Assembly (NCBI GenBank): GCA_964383905.1
Contig: CAYLJO010000173.1
Span: 1-13,574, forward strand
Length of the DNA: 13,574 nucleotides
Source of the DNA: CAYLJO01 sp964383905
GTDB lineage: Bacteria > Acidobacteriota > Blastocatellia > Pyrinomonadales > Pyrinomonadaceae
Direction: 5' to 3'
The position numbers were made by a program, and so were the translations under genes. The notes below the pieces were generated by a model. That model was not told the origin of the DNA. It did not search any database and saw only the letters and a program-made list of their open reading frames with translations. Shown here in pieces: positions 7,069-13,574 of the stretch (position 1 is the first letter of the stretch; each line of letters starts with the position of its first letter).

Positions 7069-9189
7069 TCATCGCGGTGGTCGTATTGGACTCCGTCCCT
7101 GTATCCCAGATCGGACTTCGCTGGCTCGGCGGATACGGAGGCCTTCGATTGCCATGCGCAGCACTCGGCGGGCGAGCCGGTCCAGGCTATCCTCGCTCCG
7201 CTCATCCTCTTGGGACGGGAAGTGCAACGCGTCGAGGATCGGAACGCCACCTTGAGGCGTGGCCTCTCGAATCACCCGACCGATCGAGTGGATCGCCTTG
7301 CTGAGCTGAGGGGAGGGCTCCGCTATCTCTAGGGCGGCCCGCCAGGCAGAACCCTGTCGGGCGTCAGCCAGGACGGCGTCGACGCGCTCGGGCGCGCAAG
7401 CGAGCATTTCGGCTGCGGCCTCTGCCCAGCCGGTAAGGACGGTGAGTTCATCGCATTCCAGTAGACGGGGCGCCAGCGGCGCAATGGTGGATGTCGATGG
7501 CCCGCTGTTCACGCTCGAGGCCCGGACCTGGCCGACGGAGACGCTGAAATAGTTGGTCGCATTGTCGACCGGAAAGCGGCCGTCGGCGGTCCGGCGGCTC
7601 GTCGGACTCCCGCACACGCTCAGGAGGACGCCCTCGGCCCCGGCTTCCAGCGGAATCTCGTGGGCCCCCGTCACCGGGTCCTTCCACAGCCCGACAACTG
7701 ACGAAGAGTCGCGTCCGTGGGGCCGACTTCTCCGAACCATCCCGAACGAGCTCAGCGTGAGGACGGTCGACCCGGGGTCATCGGCGAACACGCTGGCGTA
7801 GCGTGCTGACCAACGTGAGTTGAGCTGTGGCCCGTCGAGCAACGGTACGAAGATGACAGTCGGTCCCACCGAGTGTATCATCGCGGCCACATCGTCCATT
7901 CGTGCGAGGTCCTCGCACACGAGAGAGATCAGGGTTATCTCGTCGCCATGTTCGATAAACTGGAGCGTCCGGCGCGGGACGTCCATTGCTTCCCACCAGC
8001 GGATGTCCGGATGAAGGGCGCCTCCCAGGTGGTATTGGAGAATCTGTGTTTCGTCGAGCGACCACCGGTTGTGCTTGTTCTGGCGGATGTGAAACCACTG
8101 CTCGCCGGTCGAGTTCGGCAAAGCTCCACCCTTTTCAAGTCTGGGGCTAAAACCAAGATGCACCCAGTTGCCCAGAAGCTGCCCCGGACGCGTCGAGGCC
8201 TGGCGGACCCCCGTGATGAGCATGACCACGCCGTGTCGGTCCAGGACGGCTTCGAGATCGTTAATGTCTCGCTCGTCGATGGCCGCCTCCGGAAGCATCA
8301 CGGAGTCAACGTTACCGGCTTCTTCACGCGCGGCGACGATCAAGCGCGCCACAAGGTCCAGATCGAGCCGTTCCTGCGGGGCGAACTCAAATAAGCCGAA
8401 CGGCTCCTTGGCCGAACGCTCTACCGATCCCTCGACGGCACGGAAATCCGACGTTCGGACCTGCAGGGGCCATGGCAGCAGCAGCACGTTGGCGCGCCTG
8501 GCTTGTGTGTTTGTACCGGTTCGACGGACGGGCATCTTGTGCCACCGCGCCTCGACGCTCGATCGGTCCATGGAGACGTAGCGCGAGAACGACCGCAAAG
8601 AAGTCCCGTTGGGCGGCGTCCGAGTCTTGGGCAGCACGCGCAGAAAGTCCGTCGAGATTCGCGACAGGGATCCTGTTCTTGCCAACAGTTCGCGGGCGCG
8701 GGCGCGATATAAGCACCCCTTTCCGTCGGCTCTGTCAGCGGCGGTGGCGAGACCGGCGCACGCCTCATCGGCGATCGCATGCAGCGTCAGCAGTGCTTCG
8801 CACATTCGCCAGTCGCGCCCCTCGGCCAGGTCGTCGAGCGACATTTCCGCTCGCTCCTCAAACACGCCCCACTCGTCACGAAGGAGGTCGGGCATATCGC
8901 CCTGCCGATCCATGATCGAGGCGCTCCAGCACCTGCCGGCCTCCTCTACCATATCAGACCAGTTCGGACATCGATCCGGCGGCCAGCTCGCGCCAGCGGG
9001 TGGTGATATAGCCAGACGGTACACTTCGGACCGCCCCAAGATAATTTCCGTAAGGGCAAAAAGATCCGGAGGCCATTCAAGGATTTCACCGGTAATCGGC
9101 GTTCCAGCCGCAGTGGTCCACGCTAAGGCAGGCGTTATTGCTTTCCTACTGCGACGGGGTGGCAGCTCACCCACAGCTACCGTCTTCAT
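7069..9189 (-). CDS. Nitrilase-fold (carbon-nitrogen hydrolase-like) protein with unknown N-terminal region
   Basis: A 706-residue protein. The ATG at 9189 is chosen because AAGGAG lies eight bases upstream. Residues ~230-530 resemble the nitrilase superfamily, with a plausible Glu-Lys-Cys triad: E301 in VMLPEAAIDE, K372 in RQNKHNRW, and C425 in ISLVCEDLAR (the C-E-D elbow). Core strands are recognisable (VVMLITGVR, TVIFVPLLDG, TVLTLSSFG). Residues 1-230 and 560-706 match nothing I recognise; 1-230 is largely helical and has no reverse-transcriptase YxDD motif. Superfamily members hydrolyse nitriles or amides or act in NAD synthesis, and nitrilase domains also occur fused to defence reverse transcriptases (DRT type 1). 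It sits alone among oxidoreductase stumps, which suggests insertion. Fold moderately sure; role unknown. Confidence 0.7.
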   Translation of the reverse strand: MKTVAVGELPPRRSRKAITPALAWTTAAGTPITGEILEWPPDLFALTEIILGRSEVYRLAISPPAGASWPPDRCPNWSDMVEEAGRCWSASIMDRQGDMPDLLRDEWGVFEERAEMSLDDLAEGRDWRMCEALLTLHAIADEACAGLATAADRADGKGCLYRARARELLARTGSLSRISTDFLRVLPKTRTPPNGTSLRSFSRYVSMDRSSVEARWHKMPVRRTGTNTQARRANVLLLPWPLQVRTSDFRAVEGSVERSAKEPFGLFEFAPQERLDLDLVARLIVAAREEAGNVDSVMLPEAAIDERDINDLEAVLDRHGVVMLITGVRQASTRPGQLLGNWVHLGFSPRLEKGGALPNSTGEQWFHIRQNKHNRWSLDETQILQYHLGGALHPDIRWWEAMDVPRRTLQFIEHGDEITLISLVCEDLARMDDVAAMIHSVGPTVIFVPLLDGPQLNSRWSARYASVFADDPGSTVLTLSSFGMVRRSRPHGRDSSSVVGLWKDPVTGAHEIPLEAGAEGVLLSVCGSPTSRRTADGRFPVDNATNYFSVSVGQVRASSVNSGPSTSTIAPLAPRLLECDELTVLTGWAEAAAEMLACAPERVDAVLADARQGSAWRAALEIAEPSPQLSKAIHSIGRVIREATPQGGVPILDALHFPSQEDERSEDSLDRLARRVLRMAIEGLRIRRASEVRSGIQGRSPIRPPR
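7203..7234 (-). repeat. 32-bp perfect inverted repeat, right copy
   Basis: Matches the left copy at 6848-6879 in inverted orientation. Here it is in frame within the nitrilase-fold gene (residues ~653-662), so this copy looks original and the left one derived. Confidence 0.93.
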
Positions 9190-9520
9190 GTGTCTTCTCC
9201 TTGTGATCAGCCCGTTCATCAACTCGTTCCTGGCTATGGGGCCTTTGCGCTGTCGCCATGCTTACCAATCCAAATTGTTTGGCCATGATCCGATCGACGA
9301 GTCGGGTTGGGAACACGTTAGTAAGTAACCATGCCTCCAGCGGTTTGGGAACCACGCTGTAGCGAGTTCGAGGTTTCTTTACCGTTATCGCTTTGTAGAT
9401 CACCTCAGCGATTTGGCGTGGGTGATAACCTTTTCGACCATCACGGACAGTGAAGTCCAAGACAAGCTTGCCGGGCCTTTGGTACGGAGTATTGTCGTAC
9501 AAACTTAAATCTTGAGCCTC
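9167..9520 (-). pseudogene. Short-chain dehydrogenase gene, 3' remnant
   Basis: From about 9520 to 9266 the frame reads like the C-terminal third of a classical SDR: EAQDLSLYDNTPYQ, then GRKGYHPRQIAEVIYKAITV, KKPRTRYSVVPKPLEAWLL, and VDRIMAKQFGL. The Rossmann fold, the catalytic Tyr-x-x-x-Lys and the start codon are missing. Upstream it is joined directly to GMC oxidoreductase sequence in a different frame at about 9520. After QFGL the frame runs ~33 unrelated codons to a stop at 9167-9169, inside the nitrilase start, so the true 3' end is also uncertain. Confidence 0.75.
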
Positions 9521-9818
9521 CGTTGAGATTGGGATTGGGTTGGTCGACAAATTTCCAATCGCGCTCGCTTCCGAGGTTCTCAAACCAGCGAAGCGGTTCG
9601 GTCACGCTTGGCACATCATCGTCGCCGCCAGCCTCCAGCAACAACACGCTGACGTCGGGATTCTCGGCGAGGCGGCGCGCTACGACCGACCCAGAAGAGC
9701 CCGAGCCACAGACGATGAAGTCATATTGCGACTTTAAATTGGATTTGAGCCTCTGCTGATTCGCGCGAACGCGCTCCTTGAAATCTGCCCCTATCTGCTG
9801 TAGGTTATTCGAACTCAT
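9441..9818 (-). pseudogene. GMC-family FAD oxidoreductase gene, 5' stump
   Basis: The ATG at 9818 is preceded by AAGGAG. Residues ~31-66 form the FAD-binding dinucleotide fold of glucose-methanol-choline oxidoreductases: YDFIVCGSGSSGSVVARRL, then VSVLLLEAGG. RDWKFVDQPNPNLNG (about 86-100) is also typical. At about 9519 the sequence changes to short-chain dehydrogenase DNA, leaving 25 foreign residues before a stop at 9441. About 100 of a normal ~530 codons remain, with no substrate-binding domain or catalytic histidine. The stub cannot be active. Confidence 0.82.
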
Positions 9819-9852
9819 TATGACTACTCCTTTGCTAGCGTGGTATTGCTCA

Positions 9853-10230
9853 TCACTGACCTTTTCCATCCAGTTCGCAAAAACTGCCCTTCAGCGAGGC
9901 TTCGGCGACTTCCTTAATATGCTCGGGCCTGCTGTCCAGCCCGGCTGAACCTCGTTCCGCCTTGGGATCAATTTTCCAACCGAACTTCGTGGCGATCACG
10001 ACTTGCCCACGGAATGGCGCAAGCGCTTCACCCACGAGTTCTTCGTTTGTGAATGGACCGTAGCTCTCAGCGGTATCGAAGAACGTGACGCCGCGCTCGA
10101 CCGCGGCCCTGATGAGGGAAATCCCGTGCTGCGTGTCCACGGCCGGACCGCGGCCATCGCTCAGTCCCATGTAGCCGAGCCCGATGGCTGAGACTTCGAG
10201 ATTGCTCTTTCCAAGTTTGCGCTTCTGCAT
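9853..10230 (-). pseudogene. Aldo/keto reductase gene, 5' stump
   Basis: The ATG at 10230 has a strong GGAGG site upstream (AAGGAGGAACA). The frame begins MQKRKLGKSNLEVSAIGLGY and includes VTFFDTAESYGPFTNEELVG with D52 and catalytic Y57, and VVIATKFGWK with K82, all typical of the YajO/IolS-like aldo/keto reductases. Similarity stops after EHIKEVAEASLK (residue 114, about 9889); 11 unrelated residues follow to a stop. A full enzyme has ~330 residues, so two thirds are missing, including the catalytic His and NADPH-binding parts. The next start (GMC, 9818) follows about 70 bases after the break. Confidence 0.85.
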
Positions 10231-10610
10231 TGTTCCTCCTTCCGGTCTCTCTCGATGTTTCACTTCAGTGAAGCCATATCGATCGAGAAGCGGCGTTGAA
10301 TTCTGATTTGATGATAGAGGGCGAAGGAACTATTTTCTTTTCTGATTTTGCTGGAAGTGTCGGAATCGTGCGGGTCAGTGAGCACGCGGTATTCAAAACA
10401 CGCCGCGAATCCGTTTTGGCGGTGATTCACACGAAGGGTGACGAGGTACGTCTCCAGATAATTTGGTGAAGCGGGTAGTGAGGGCAGAGGCAGTTGATTC
10501 GCAGGTAATGCCGCTCTCCATTCAATCATTTACGCCGAGGTAATACAGCTCATACCGTTGGCAGAGCGCTGTGCTGGCAAGCAGCTAATCAATATCGTGT
10601 GTCAGTGTAC
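10231..10610. other. Gene-free stretch upstream of the aldo/keto reductase stump
   Basis: About 380 bases of mixed composition. An open minus-strand frame at 10260-10529 shows no domain and no ribosome site, and is not called. It probably carries the promoter of the aldo/keto reductase stump. A small palindrome, CTTCA-G-TGAAG, lies at 10263-10273, some 33 bases before that start. No hairpin with a T-run was found after the ATPase gene. Confidence 0.4.
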
Positions 10611-11462
10611 TTACGGCGGCGACAATTTGCTCACTGTAGCACTCACTGGAACGCACGATTTCTCTTCAGCGAAGGAACTCCAGGCGAAGGGTCTCACTGT
10701 CCATCCTGGTGAGAAGATCTCGTAGAGGCGGCTGCGCAGTCGCACTCCGATCCGCTCTTCTAATGTCTCGTCCGCCGCGGCGCGTCTCCGATCCAGGTAG
10801 TTGGTCGTCAAAATCGTCAGCCGCTGCTCATTATAACGACGGCCGATGATCAGCCTCATCATATCGAGCACCCAATCGGTCGGCCTCACCGCGCCCAGTT
10901 CATCGAGCACCAATACTTCCGCTTCGTAAACGGGTGCGAGGATGCTCATCTCTGAGGTCTCGGAGACCGGATTGTACGAGGCTTGAAGCTCCCTCAAGAG
11001 CGCTCCGAACTCATAGAATACGCCGCCACTCCCCTTCTCGATCAGAGCGCGCAGGATCGCGACACTGAGGTGAGTTTTCCCTACTCCGCACGGGCCCGCC
11101 AGAAGCAGACCTCGCTCGATTGCCGGATACTCTTCGACAATCTTGTGTACATACCTCAAAGCTTGATGCTGGCTGCTGTTTCCTGCCGCAGGGTGGAAAT
11201 TGGCAAGTGTGCAGCCTTCATAGCAGCGCGGAATCCCGGCTCGTTCGAGCGCCTTCCCGCGCCCTTCCGTGAGGCGGCAGTGGCAGCGGCGCGCGCCCTT
11301 GCCCGCCACTACTTCCAAGCCCGTCCCGAAGCACGCCGGGCACACGCTTTGAGCCTCTGCAAAGCGCGGGTCGTGCGATGTGGCGGACGAGGAAATACTC
11401 GTTTCAGAGGCTGCCGATGGAGTTGCCAGACGGGCGTCAGACACGGGTTTGAGAGAGGCCAT
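10611..11462 (-). CDS. DnaC/IstB-like ATPase with N-terminal zinc-finger-like motif
   Basis: AAA+ ATPase of the helicase-loader type (DnaC, DnaI, IstB group), 283 residues. Cys pairs at 41/44 and 60/62 (CPACFGTG ... RCHC) suggest a zinc-binding N-terminal domain. The ATPase core shows Walker A at 123-130 (GPCGVGKT), Walker B at 183-190 (VLVLDELG), sensor I (TILTTNY, 216-222) and the GVRLRSRLYE arginine-finger box (239-248). The family usually ends within ~20 residues of RLYE. Here a 33-residue tail follows (FSPGWTVRPFAWSSF...) that looks foreign, while another frame gives MDSETLRLEFLR and stops at 10666, so a late frameshift is possible. The start is five bases after the upstream gene's stop, with GGGAG upstream. 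Likely role: loading a replicative helicase, or partnering a transposase; no transposase is present. Confidence 0.83.
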   Translation of the reverse strand: MASLKPVSDARLATPSAASETSISSSATSHDPRFAEAQSVCPACFGTGLEVVAGKGARRCHCRLTEGRGKALERAGIPRCYEGCTLANFHPAAGNSSQHQALRYVHKIVEEYPAIERGLLLAGPCGVGKTHLSVAILRALIEKGSGGVFYEFGALLRELQASYNPVSETSEMSILAPVYEAEVLVLDELGAVRPTDWVLDMMRLIIGRRYNEQRLTILTTNYLDRRRAAADETLEERIGVRLRSRLYEIFSPGWTVRPFAWSSFAEEKSCVPVSATVSKLSPP

Positions 11463-11467
11463 TGGCG

Positions 11468-11818
11468 TTAGCTCCCTTCCCTTCTCTCTGCCATCAGGCG
11501 CTCTGCGGCGGCGCGCACCCGTGGCGCATCAGTGGGAAGCAGCCAGCCGCCGCCTTCCGCACTGATCTCGGAGAGCGTCACGTCAATCTTTTTGCCCTGT
11601 GTCTCAAGTAGCGCAAGACAGGTTTCAGCGGTTTCCCGCACTTCTTCAGGTGAAAGCCTGTGCGCAGCCGGCGGCGTGTAGGAGTTAGAAGCGCTGCGCC
11701 CAACCTCCAGATCAGCTCGTGCTCGTTGTGACCGTTCGTCGAGCGTGCCGTGCTTACGGAGCAGGTCGTAAGTCTCGTGCTGCGCGACGCGGACGGCCTT
11801 CGGGGAAATGTTCCGCAT
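11468..11818 (-). CDS. Hypothetical protein upstream of the DnaC-like gene, possibly 5'-truncated
   Basis: A 116-residue frame with no recognised domain. The sequence is charged and helical (LSPEEVRETAETCLALLETQ, then PRVRAAAERLMAERREGS), looks genuinely coding, and ends five bases before the ATPase start, so the two form an operon. It may be a replication-related partner, but that rests on position only. The ATG at 11818 has no clear ribosome site and overlaps the start of the opposite-strand kinase by 11 bases. An in-frame stop lies five codons upstream. The true N terminus may have been lost at a joint near 11805. Confidence 0.55.
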   Translation of the reverse strand: MRNISPKAVRVAQHETYDLLRKHGTLDERSQRARADLEVGRSASNSYTPPAAHRLSPEEVRETAETCLALLETQGKKIDVTLSEISAEGGGWLLPTDAPRVRAAAERLMAERREGS

Positions 11819-12818
11819 TTCTGGATTTGATCCTCAAGGGAGTATCCCTGAACGTGAAGAGTTCTTTCGACTTGTGCACCCAGAAGACCGCGACAGATTC
11901 TCCGAACTCGTCGAGAAGGCCTCCCGCGAGAAAGCTGATATTACGGCGGATTACAGGATAGTGCTGTCTGACGGAACTCTGAAGCACCTCCATGTGATCG
12001 GGCATCCGGTCCTCGATGAAAACGGAGAGGTCCTTGAATACGTCGGTACGGTGATGGATATGACCGAGCGCAAGCGGGCCGAGGAGGCACTGCAGAAGGC
12101 GCAGGCCGAACTCGCGCACGTTACACGCGCCATGACGATGGGCGAACTGGCGTCTTCCATCGCCCACGAGGTCAACCAGCCGCTCGCTGCCATCGTGACT
12201 CATGGCAACGCGGCCTTGCGCTGGCTCGCCGGCACCCCGCCTAACCTTGACGAGGTGCGGGAGTCCGTCGGCCGTATCGTCAGGGACGGGCACCGGGCCA
12301 GCGAAGTAGTCGGGCGGGTGCGCGCCCTCTTCAGAAAAGCCGCCACGGCCAAAGAGCGGTTCAACATCAACGGACTCATCCGAGATGTCCTCGCGCTGGT
12401 GCCCGGCGAGTTGCACAGAAATCGTGTGCGGCTACGGACTGAGTTGGCGACCGGTCTCCCGCCGGTCATGGGCGACCGGGTTCAGTTGCAGCAAGTGCTC
12501 CTCAATCTCATCATCAACGGCATCGAGGCGATGAGCACTGTCTCGGACCGCCAGCGGGAACTCATCATTAGGTCTCAGAGGCACGAGCCAGACGGCGTGC
12601 TCGTCGCCGTCGAAGACTCAGGTGTGGGGATAGAGGCGCAGAACACAGCCCAAATCTTCGACGCTTTCTTCACGACGAAGCCCGAAGGCCTCGGCATGGG
12701 GCTGTCCATCAGCCGTACTACCGTGGAGGCGCATGGGGGGCGGCTATGGGCCACCCCGAATGATGGCCAGGGCGCAACCTTTAAATTCACGCTGCAGGCT
12801 TGTGGTATGCAAGAATAG
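11808..12818 (+). CDS. PAS-domain sensor histidine kinase, probably 5'-truncated
   Basis: A 336-residue kinase. Residues 1-88 are the later part of a PAS fold (MFRISGFDPQG, FFRLVHPEDRDRF, YRIVLSDGTLKHLHVIGHPV, then VGTVMDMTERKRAEEAL). The HisKA domain has phospho-acceptor H120 in SSIAHEVNQPLAAIV (FixL/NtrB type). The ATPase domain has N237 in LLNLIINGIEAM, the G1 box VEDSGVGI (269-275) and the G2 box GLGMGLSIS (294-302). No membrane segment is visible. The frame opens in the middle of a PAS domain with no Shine-Dalgarno, and upstream in-frame sequence soon meets a stop at 11769, so the N-terminal sensory part was probably lost. The catalytic core is complete and could still be expressed. No partner response regulator is adjacent. 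Confidence 0.85.
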   Translation: MFRISGFDPQGSIPEREEFFRLVHPEDRDRFSELVEKASREKADITADYRIVLSDGTLKHLHVIGHPVLDENGEVLEYVGTVMDMTERKRAEEALQKAQAELAHVTRAMTMGELASSIAHEVNQPLAAIVTHGNAALRWLAGTPPNLDEVRESVGRIVRDGHRASEVVGRVRALFRKAATAKERFNINGLIRDVLALVPGELHRNRVRLRTELATGLPPVMGDRVQLQQVLLNLIINGIEAMSTVSDRQRELIIRSQRHEPDGVLVAVEDSGVGIEAQNTAQIFDAFFTTKPEGLGMGLSISRTTVEAHGGRLWATPNDGQGATFKFTLQACGMQE

Positions 12819-12940
12819 GCTGTTGAATACGCTGAGGTGGATGATCACACCAATCGGTTAAGACTTAGTGAGACCTTATTTCCCGCCGCACTCCGCGAGA
12901 TAGTTAGGACGGTCCTTAAACGAAGAGGTTTTGACTGGAA

Positions 12941-12948
12941 AAAGGAGG
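12941..12948 (+). promoter_or_regulatory. Ribosome binding site of the MEDS-domain gene
   Basis: AAAGGAGG four bases before the ATG at 12953. A strong site that fixes this start. Confidence 0.8.
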
Positions 12949-12952
12949 CTTT

Positions 12953-13574
12953 ATGAATCCGGCAGCACAGACAACTCCGCTCATCAAGGCGCTCGAACAA
13001 CTCGGTCCGCACGACCATTTCTGCTCGATATACGAGAGCCCTGAAGAACATTACGCTGTGGCTATTCCGTTCATACGCATCGGGCTGGAGCGTGGCGAAA
13101 AATGCTTTTATATCGCCGACGATGGCATGATTGACGATGTGTGCCAAGCCATGCAGTCCGAAGGCATTGACGTAGAGCGTGCGACCCGTTCCAACGCGCT
13201 CGTTCTGGCGACCAAAGAGCAGGCATATCTGGAGCGTGGATCTTTTAACCCCGATTGGATGTTTACCTTCTGGAAGGAAGCCACGCAGTTGGCGATGAAG
13301 GAAGGTTTCTCTGCGCTGCGCGCCACCGGCGAGACAGAATGGGTTCTAAGAGGGGGGTATGGGCTTGAGCGTTGGATGGAGTATGAATGCAGGTTGGCTC
13401 ATGCTATCGAGGAAAACAACTTCATCGCGCTTTGCCAGTACAATCGACGCCTTTTTCCGCCTGAGGTGATTCTCGACGTTATCCGCACGCATCCGACGAT
13501 CGTTTCCGGCTGCACGGTTTGCCGAAATCTGTACTATGTGCCGCCGGACGAATTTCTGGGAACTAACCAAACGG
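12953..13574 (+). CDS. MEDS-domain (DcmR-type sensory) protein, 3' end outside window
   Basis: Open from the ATG at 12953 to the right edge, 207 codons visible. The segment DHFCSIYESPEEHYAVAIPF, then GLERGEKCFYIADDG, NPDWMFTFWKEAT, RATGETEWVLRG, FIALCQYNRRLFPPEVILDV and THPTIVSGCTVCRNLYYVPP matches the MEDS domain, a sensory module first noted in the DcmR regulator and archaeal relatives. It covers essentially the whole visible part (residues ~15-200). In many bacteria this domain is followed by PAS and histidine kinase domains, which may lie past the edge. It is 134 bases downstream of the histidine kinase gene, on the same strand. The ligand is unknown. Confidence 0.85.
   Translation, partial: MNPAAQTTPLIKALEQLGPHDHFCSIYESPEEHYAVAIPFIRIGLERGEKCFYIADDGMIDDVCQAMQSEGIDVERATRSNALVLATKEQAYLERGSFNPDWMFTFWKEATQLAMKEGFSALRATGETEWVLRGGYGLERWMEYECRLAHAIEENNFIALCQYNRRLFPPEVILDVIRTHPTIVSGCTVCRNLYYVPPDEFLGTNQT

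Noticed and set aside
6989..7072. Possible ATGA-coupled start at 7072 after the nitrilase stop
   Set aside because: The same frame holds a better start at 6988 with AGGAG that matches the alcohol dehydrogenase N terminus; the stretch between is best read as leader.
7069..9189. Reverse transcriptase fused to the nitrilase, as in DRT type 1 defence systems
   Set aside because: No YxDD or other polymerase motif was seen in the N-terminal ~230 residues or in neighbouring frames.
7553..9328. Several plus-strand frames opposite the nitrilase-fold gene
   Set aside because: Shadows of a GC-rich coding region, rich in Arg and Ser; the minus strand has a strong ribosome site and family motifs.
10260..10529. 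Minus-strand frame of 89 codons upstream of the aldo/keto reductase stump
   Set aside because: No ribosome site, no domain, and composition like non-coding DNA; its last residues resemble the start of the ATPase gene only by chance.
11754..12469. Minus-strand frames opposite the histidine kinase
   Set aside because: Antisense to an unmistakable HisKA/HATPase sequence.
1..13574. CRISPR arrays, tRNA or rRNA genes, insertion sequences, integrases
   Set aside because: Looked for on both strands by eye; no spaced direct repeats, cloverleaf, transposase or recombinase motifs were seen.

Overview
The window comes from a GC-rich bacterial chromosome. The best guess is an acidobacterium, possibly Blastocatellia-like. 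The clues are a DUF4139 surface protein carrying a carboxypeptidase-regulatory-like (Cna-B-like) domain of the kind abundant in acidobacterial exported proteins, many small sensory proteins, and TPR proteins. This is an inference from gene content; no rRNA or other marker gene is present.

Layout. (1) 1-1573, minus strand: a two-gene operon of an ABC-2 type permease and an endonuclease/exonuclease/phosphatase-fold protein that runs off the left edge. (2) 1603-2276: lower-GC sequence with one doubtful open frame. (3) 2277-4712, plus strand: a large exported DUF4139 protein with a regulatory-like domain inserted in its middle. (4) 4874-5737, minus strand: a single-domain receiver protein that has lost its phospho-acceptor aspartate, and a small secreted protein with three GQMDTG motifs. 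(5) 6078 onward, plus strand: a TPR protein cut off at about residue 256. (6) 6848-10230, minus strand: a patchwork. In transcription order it holds the 5' part of an aldo/keto reductase gene, the 5' part of a GMC oxidoreductase gene, the 3' part of a short-chain dehydrogenase gene, an apparently intact gene for a 706-residue nitrilase-fold protein, and the first ~30 codons of a zinc-type alcohol dehydrogenase. The TPR stump and the alcohol dehydrogenase stump meet head to head at a junction containing a 32-bp perfect inverted copy of part of the nitrilase gene. (7) 10611-11818, minus strand: a DnaC/IstB-like ATPase and an upstream partner of unknown function. (8) 11808-13574, plus strand: a PAS-histidine kinase that looks 5'-truncated, then a MEDS-domain (DcmR-type) sensory protein running off the right edge.

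How it fits together. Two themes stand out. One is signalling: a histidine kinase, a MEDS sensor, a pseudo-receiver, and a TPR gene divergent from a repeat-bearing secreted peptide. The other is rearrangement: at least five gene stumps with their own starts or ends but no matching remainder, clustered between 6848 and about 11810, with no transposase, integrase or recombinase gene in sight. The nitrilase-fold gene is the only intact gene inside the oxidoreductase patchwork and looks like inserted cargo. Its N-terminal ~230 residues are unrecognised. No CRISPR array, tRNA, rRNA or insertion sequence was seen.
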